From the NCBI RefSeq assembly GCF_022700675.1, contig NZ_CP062182.1:1674001-1738000 (forward strand): DNA of 64,000 nucleotides, given 5' to 3'. Below the pieces are notes generated by a model that ran no database searches, was not told the origin of the DNA, and saw only the letters and a program-made list of their open reading frames with translations. The position numbers and the translations under genes were made by a program. Position 1 is the stretch's first letter. Every line of letters starts with the position of its first letter. Positions 59,954 through 64,000 of the stretch are shown piece after piece. Source of the DNA: Acinetobacter sp. ASP199. Its GTDB lineage: Bacteria > Pseudomonadota > Gammaproteobacteria > Pseudomonadales > Moraxellaceae.

Positions 59954-60145
59954 AATACTGCTCCTTTCTAATTATTTTGGAGATATTTTCATTATTCGAT
60001 ATTTAGATAAGTATTGCTATATTTTAGATTTAGAATTTGTCACAAATTGTACATGATGCTTAGGCTATTTTTATAAGAAATTAGCATCAGATAAATAACT
60101 TCTACAAGCTTGCATAAAATAATTTGAATATGGCAAAGCTATAAA

Positions 60146-60168
60146 AAACCGTTCCTTAGAACGGTTTA
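60146..60168. terminator. Terminator whose loop holds the stop codon of the 60156 gene
   Basis: AAACCGTTC and GAACGGTTT pair around CTTA (60155-60158); the stop TAA (minus strand) is in the loop, and the last codons K-P-F are in the stem. A-rich DNA at 60143-60148 supplies the U-tract on the minus strand. Confidence 0.82.
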
Positions 60169-60515
60169 TAATCTGGTAATTCGTCATGCGGTGTCGCAAT
60201 ACATTTTTCAGTATATTCGGCACGGATTTTTTCACGCGCTTCTTTCACATCTTTGTTGATTTCATCCAATGGCATTTTATAAACGTCATCAATAATGGTC
60301 ATGACAAAACCTTTAGTGGTTTCATCTTCCACCTTGCTGGCATGTTCAACAGCTTTTTCTTTCTCAATGCCATTTTGACGGTCCAGCATAATACTGCGTG
60401 CAGCATTGCCCACACTACGACAATAACCTTGCCACTGCTCTTCAGGGGTGAGTGGTTTCTTTTCGGCACAGCCGACCAAAGCCACCATAACGGATAAAGC
60501 AAATAACTTTTTCAT
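60156..60515 (-). CDS. Small lipoprotein of unknown function
   Basis: A 119-residue lipoprotein with signal peptide and lipobox (VALVGC, Cys16), preceded by an AAGGAG site. The mature part is helical and charged (EEQWQGYCRSVGNAARSIM, EKAVEHASKVED) with two further cysteines. I do not know its family. It is followed upstream on the same strand by another lipoprotein gene. Confidence 0.78.
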   Translation of the reverse strand: MKKLFALSVMVALVGCAEKKPLTPEEQWQGYCRSVGNAARSIMLDRQNGIEKEKAVEHASKVEDETTKGFVMTIIDDVYKMPLDEINKDVKEAREKIRAEYTEKCIATPHDELPDYKPF

Positions 60516-60595
60516 GAACTTCTCCTTACGAGGGGCAATATAAAAGATCGTAATGGATTTGTCATTTAAATTAGTCGTAGCCGAACAAACAAAAA

Positions 60596-60616
60596 AAGCC
60601 CTTTCGGGCCTTTTTT
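60596..60616. terminator. Terminator after the I78-type lipoprotein gene
   Basis: GCCC-TTTC-GGGC lies between A7 and T6, working on both strands. It lies 12 bases past the stop of the minus-strand gene at 60628. Confidence 0.8.
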
Positions 60617-60627
60617 ATGCGTTTGAA

Positions 60628-61056
60628 TTAACCACAAGTTGCTTGAATAATCTTTTGATTGATTGGATTTACAGTGACGGTGACGCGCTCTACACGATAA
60701 TCCATTGTTACTGGCTGCCCAGGTTTTACTAAACGGACAATTTGAGCTTGGCTAATCGCCTTGATCTGATCTTCAGTCAATTTTGCTTGGCCAATCAGCG
60801 TCTTAGCCTTATCAGCTACACATTCAGTTTGGCTACTACGGAATAATGCCCACTCTTCAACTACTTGCCCATTTAGCAAATGGCAATAACCCACCTGACC
60901 ATCAACTTCGTTATGGATTTCCAGCTTTCCACCCTGATCCACACAATAAGCACTGGCAGGGTTCGGCATGCCAATACGCGGTGTTTCTTCTGGCTGCTGT
61001 GCCGCACATCCTGTTAATGCAGCGATCAGCATGCCCAGATATATGATTCTTTTCAT
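60628..61056 (-). CDS. Lipoprotein with DUF333 and peptidase-inhibitor I78-like regions
   Basis: A 142-residue lipoprotein (lipobox LTGC, Cys17). Residues about 28-65 (NPASAYCVDQGGKLEI, GYCHLLNGQVVEEWALFR) match DUF333, seen in hemolysin-like small proteins. The end (LTEDQIKAISQAQIVRLVKPGQPVTMDY, then INQKIIQATCG) resembles the I78 peptidase inhibitor fold with its final CG. It would be in the periplasm or outer membrane and may block proteases. Confidence 0.8.
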   Translation of the reverse strand: MKRIIYLGMLIAALTGCAAQQPEETPRIGMPNPASAYCVDQGGKLEIHNEVDGQVGYCHLLNGQVVEEWALFRSSQTECVADKAKTLIGQAKLTEDQIKAISQAQIVRLVKPGQPVTMDYRVERVTVTVNPINQKIIQATCG

Positions 61057-61282
61057 CGGCGATCTTCTTCTAAAGGATTATTCCGCCTTAATTTAGCATA
61101 GTCATCCCCAAGAAAGTTTATCTAAATGTATGTAAATCAATGCTGAAGCTTCTATCAGCAATAAATTATGTACCCAGATATCGCTCTGCTGCAATTCAGC
61201 CACAAGAATACTGAGTAATGTGGTTTGAGTGCTATGCAGGTTTGCGCTAAAATTTGCTTGAATTTTAAACTTTTCTGCGGCT

Positions 61283-62542
61283 ATGCAAGATCCCCAATTC
61301 TCCCTCAAGGAATACCTCTCTACCGTGCAGGAGGTGGTTAAACTTACCTTCGACACCCCGGTATGGGTCAAGGCAGAAATACGCAACCTGAATATCAAGG
61401 CAGGTCATTACTATCTGGAACTGGCAGAAAAAGATCCGGACAATGATCAGGTCATTGCCAGTTGCCGTGCCACCATCTGGAAATTTGCTGCACAAAAAAT
61501 TGTGACCCCATTTGAACGGGAAACCGGGATTGAGTTAAGTCGGGATTTAAATGTTCTGATTAAGGTCAAAGCCAGTTTCGATCCGCAATATGGCTTTTCC
61601 CTGAATATTGTTGAAATTGATTCCAGTTATACCCTCGGTGACATTGCCCGACGCTATCAGGAAATCGTGCAACGACTCACAGCAGAAGGTTTGATTGAAC
61701 GTAACCGGCAATTACCAACACCATTCGATCTGAACCGGATTCTGGTGATTGCTCCTGAAAATGCTGCGGGTTTAGGTGACTTTAAAAAAGATGCTGATGC
61801 CCTTGCGGACGCACAGGTATGTGAATTTATCTATCATACGGCAACGTTTCAGGGCAATACCGCACCGCAAAGCATTCGGCAAAGTCTGGCTCAAGGACTG
61901 AAACAGTGGGCAGAAGATTACGCAACGGCACCTGATTTAATCGTGATTATCCGTGGTGGTGGTGCTGTAATTGATCTGGCTTATCTGAATGACTATGAAC
62001 TGGCTGCCCTACTGTGTAAGCGCAGCGTGCCAATCTGGGTTGGCATTGGTCATGAAAAAGACAAGACCATTCTGGATGAAATTGCGCACCGTTCCTTTGA
62101 TACCCCGAGTAAAGTCATTGCCGGGATTCGCAATCATATTGTGGAACGTGTGCAGGATGTCATGACCAATCTGCAAATTATCCAGCGTAGTTCCCGGCAG
62201 CAGATTCAGGCCTATCAAAGTCAGAATGATCAATCGATGGCATTGATTGAAAACATTGCCAATGCCAAAGTCTCGGATGCCTTGAAAGAAATCACCCAAT
62301 TGAAATCCAATATCGGCAATTTGGCCCGTCAGCAAACCCGAATTGCACAACAACAGATTGAAGCATTGTTACGCGAAACTCTAATCCAGAACCCCAAAAC
62401 AGTCCTTTCCAAAGGCTATGCCATCGTCCGACAACAAGGTCATGCTGTACGTTCTGTCCATGAGCTTGAAAGTAAGGTTCAGGTCGAAATGCAGGACGGT
62501 ACTTTTGCAGCCAATATCACACAGGTAAATCCATATGAGTAA
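61283..62542 (+). CDS. xseA: Exodeoxyribonuclease VII large subunit
   Basis: Catalytic subunit of ExoVII, which degrades single-stranded DNA. 419 residues: an N-terminal OB fold (FSLKEYLSTVQEVVK, VWVKAEIRNLNIKAGHYYLEL), the catalytic domain with IIRGGGAVIDLAYLNDYELA and GIGHEKDKTILDEIAHRSFDTPSKV, then a long coiled coil. Followed by xseB with an 8-base overlap, giving the full enzyme. Confidence 0.95.
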   Translation: MQDPQFSLKEYLSTVQEVVKLTFDTPVWVKAEIRNLNIKAGHYYLELAEKDPDNDQVIASCRATIWKFAAQKIVTPFERETGIELSRDLNVLIKVKASFDPQYGFSLNIVEIDSSYTLGDIARRYQEIVQRLTAEGLIERNRQLPTPFDLNRILVIAPENAAGLGDFKKDADALADAQVCEFIYHTATFQGNTAPQSIRQSLAQGLKQWAEDYATAPDLIVIIRGGGAVIDLAYLNDYELAALLCKRSVPIWVGIGHEKDKTILDEIAHRSFDTPSKVIAGIRNHIVERVQDVMTNLQIIQRSSRQQIQAYQSQNDQSMALIENIANAKVSDALKEITQLKSNIGNLARQQTRIAQQQIEALLRETLIQNPKTVLSKGYAIVRQQGHAVRSVHELESKVQVEMQDGTFAANITQVNPYE

Positions 62543-62732
62543 TGACCATACTTTAAGCTTTAAAGAAGGCTATGAAATTCTAAAACGGAATGCAGAATTA
62601 TTGGATGCTCAGCAGGAACCGGATATTGATAATCTGATGAAGATTGTTGAGGAGTCCATGGCAGCCTATAAAGCCTGTAAAACACGTGTCGATGCGGTAC
62701 AACAAGCATTAGATGACACTTTTAAGGAATAA
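62535..62732 (+). CDS. xseB: Exodeoxyribonuclease VII small subunit
   Basis: 65 residues, the small helical subunit of ExoVII: SFKEGYEILKRNAELL and then a helix with many Glu/Asp and Ala residues, ending in a coiled-coil pattern. Its start lies inside the end of xseA, the usual coupling. XseB oligomers bind the XseA coiled coil. Confidence 0.9.
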   Translation: MSNDHTLSFKEGYEILKRNAELLDAQQEPDIDNLMKIVEESMAAYKACKTRVDAVQQALDDTFKE

Positions 62733-62816
62733 ACTTTTAAGTTTTATATCCTGTTAATTTATGTCTTAGATTATGTGATGAATTTTAAAATAAAGCTTAG
62801 GCTATCTTCTAAATAT

Positions 62817-62844
62817 AAAAAGCCTTCATTGAGAAGGCTTTTTA
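62817..62844 (+). terminator. Terminator of xseAB
   Basis: AAAAGCCTTC pairs with GAAGGCTTTTT around a short loop (62817-62842), and the T-run extends beyond it. It ends about 85 bases past xseB. Confidence 0.85.
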
Positions 62845-62856
62845 TCTTGGAACATG

Positions 62857-63006
62857 CTATTTTTGCTCTCTTAACGGATTTTCCGGCTCTGCATTCGGTT
62901 TTTTCTCAGGCTTAACATTCTTATAAGTAGCCTGATTGCCCTTATCATCGTTGGACTCTTTGTGTGGTGTGACATCTTTATCTGATTGCTCGGATAGCTT
63001 GGTCAT
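62857..63006 (-). CDS. Very short hydrophilic protein
   Basis: A 49-residue frame on the minus strand (MTKLSEQSDKDVTPHKESN start) with an AAGGGAA ribosome-binding site 5 bases before the ATG at 63006. It is rich in Lys, Glu, Asp, Asn and Pro, without hydrophobic segments, so it is probably disordered and cytoplasmic. I do not know a family. Confidence 0.55.
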   Translation of the reverse strand: MTKLSEQSDKDVTPHKESNDDKGNQATYKNVKPEKKPNAEPENPLREQK

Positions 63007-63127
63007 ATATGTTCCCTTATCTGAATATGCTTAACCCATAGATATGACAGATTGTGACCTACATCAAGGATAGAAATGTTGTACATCTTTATCATTTTAA
63101 AAAGATAAGATTTTCTTCAACGCCACA

Positions 63128-63160
63128 ATTAAAAAAAGCCCTCACTTGAAGGGCTTTTTT
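63128..63160. terminator. Terminator of tamB
   Basis: AAAAAAGCCCT and AGGGCTTTTTT form a strong stem with a 7-base loop and U-runs on both strands. It lies right after the stop of the tamB frame. Confidence 0.88.
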
Positions 63161-63163
63161 CTT

Positions 63164-64000
63164 TTAGAAGCGCCAATTGTAGAACACGTCAATGGCTCTT
63201 TCGAGGGACTGACTGGCTTCCAGATACAGACGCTGATTCATTTGATAACGCAAAGTCAGTTTATTCACTGGGGTAAAGACACCCACTCCATAACGAATAT
63301 ACAGATCTGGTGTGATATAACCAGTGACGGATACCTGTGTATCATCACCTGTACCCTGTGCATCTAATGCCAAACCGCTCAAACCAAAAGTACGACCAAT
63401 CTGGTTGGTCAATGCGCGTGTACCACCTAGACCCAAACTAATCCCCGCAGCGGCAATGGTATTGTTAACATCAGACCTGAAGCTTTCAGACTGGCTTAAT
63501 GCTGAACTACCTTCATTGATCCGGCCGGTAATCAAGGCATTTAATGCTTCCTGTTCAGACAAGCCAGCATCGTTATACACCTGAATCGCAGGACTTGAGG
63601 CTGTACCGGTAACACGTACACCTACAACGCTACCCTGTACAGATTTGTTGGCATCAATATCCAGTGTCGGATTCGACAATGGGCCATTGAAACGGGCAAT
63701 GGCACGGTTCAGATCCAGACTCTGACCATACGCTTCGATTTTCACCCGCTGTGATACACCAATCGCACCATTGGCACGCATCGCTGTTTCCAGACCACGC
63801 TGAGACAGATTGACCCGTCCAAGCAGTGGAATACGACTATCAAAGCCCTGGAAGATCACCTGATTACCCAAGGACACCGCAACATCAGCACGAATATCCC
63901 ATGGGCGTGCCGATTTTAGAATCGCCAGCTGATCCTGACCTTCCTGTACTACACGGACATCAGAAGACACACCAACTACTGGTTTAGACGCTTCCGGCAT
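63164..64000 (-). CDS. tamB: Translocation/assembly module subunit TamB, C-terminal part
   Basis: The last 278 residues of TamB (DUF490), the inner-membrane-anchored periplasmic bridge for outer-membrane assembly and lipid transport. Typical repeats (GSVVGVRVTGTASSPAIQVY, EQEALNALITGR) and the ending SQSLERAIDVFYNWRF are visible. The gene continues past base 64000, so this is partial. Its partner tamA would normally lie further on, outside the window. Confidence 0.93.
   Translation of the reverse strand: MPEASKPVVGVSSDVRVVQEGQDQLAILKSARPWDIRADVAVSLGNQVIFQGFDSRIPLLGRVNLSQRGLETAMRANGAIGVSQRVKIEAYGQSLDLNRAIARFNGPLSNPTLDIDANKSVQGSVVGVRVTGTASSPAIQVYNDAGLSEQEALNALITGRINEGSSALSQSESFRSDVNNTIAAAGISLGLGGTRALTNQIGRTFGLSGLALDAQGTGDDTQVSVTGYITPDLYIRYGVGVFTPVNKLTLRYQMNQRLYLEASQSLERAIDVFYNWRF

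Overview
The window looks like a chromosomal segment of an Acinetobacter species or close relative. This is inferred from gene order (pyrG-kdsA-eno-ftsB-ispD, cydAB-cydX-ybgE), moderate-to-low GC, a mesX-mesD methionine synthase locus of the type described from Acinetobacter, and several insertion sequences of the kinds common in that genus. No database search was run. Gene names rest on motifs and family resemblance read from the translations.

Layout. 1-2464: end of the cytochrome bd oxidase operon (cydA partial, cydB, the 33-residue cydX, ybgE). 2564-3907: yddG-type exporter and a small secreted protein. 4022-10221: core genes on the minus strand (rodA, ispD, ftsB, eno, kdsA, pyrG). 10446-14742: a lipoprotein, a YheT-type hydrolase, a frameshifted NTF2-like gene and fadH. 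14820-18125: a PadR regulator with twin palindromic operators, an alpha/beta hydrolase, a cobB-type sirtuin and a LysR regulator. 18480-23256: map, brnQ, small membrane proteins and another hydrolase. 23257-24828: an XRE regulator, a candidate small RNA and gene-poor AT-rich DNA.

24829-35251 is a metal block: czcI-czcC-czcB-czcA-czcD on the minus strand (RND efflux of divalent cations plus a CDF exporter), divergent from a copper set (Cys/His-rich small protein, multicopper oxidase copA, outer-membrane copB). 35319-43939 is accessory DNA. It holds an IS5-type element, a lipid-type enzyme cluster (thioesterase, SDR, hydrolase, AraC regulator), remnants of IS481, IS3, IS21 and IS903-like elements, and between them a pair of genes encoding a zinc-ribbon membrane protein and a NERD-domain protein. 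44054-48418 is an iron-uptake set (TonB receptor with Fur-box-like sites, PepSY membrane protein, two small membrane proteins).

48857-52577 is the mesX-mesD-flavin reductase-metR run. It appears to be a folate-independent methionine synthase with its own MetR-like regulator, and two near-identical MetR-type palindromes lie in front of mesX and metR. 53237-56679 holds a large unknown gene and a PD-(D/E)XK-type nuclease gene, separated by an IS30-family insertion at their shared border. 56750-64000 is core again: acnB, small lipoproteins, xseA-xseB and the end of tamB.

The most unusual signals are four. (1) A family of 16-21 bp palindromic micro-insertions sits in the IS elements at about 40.3, 40.4 and 43.75 kb; all start GAG, end CGC/CGT and lie between CT and AAG. 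(2) The large-protein/nuclease pair is broken by IS30. (3) The mes operon carries matched operators. (4) Candidate small RNAs lie at about 23.46-23.56 kb (plus) and upstream of the orphan minus-strand terminator at 18.15 kb.
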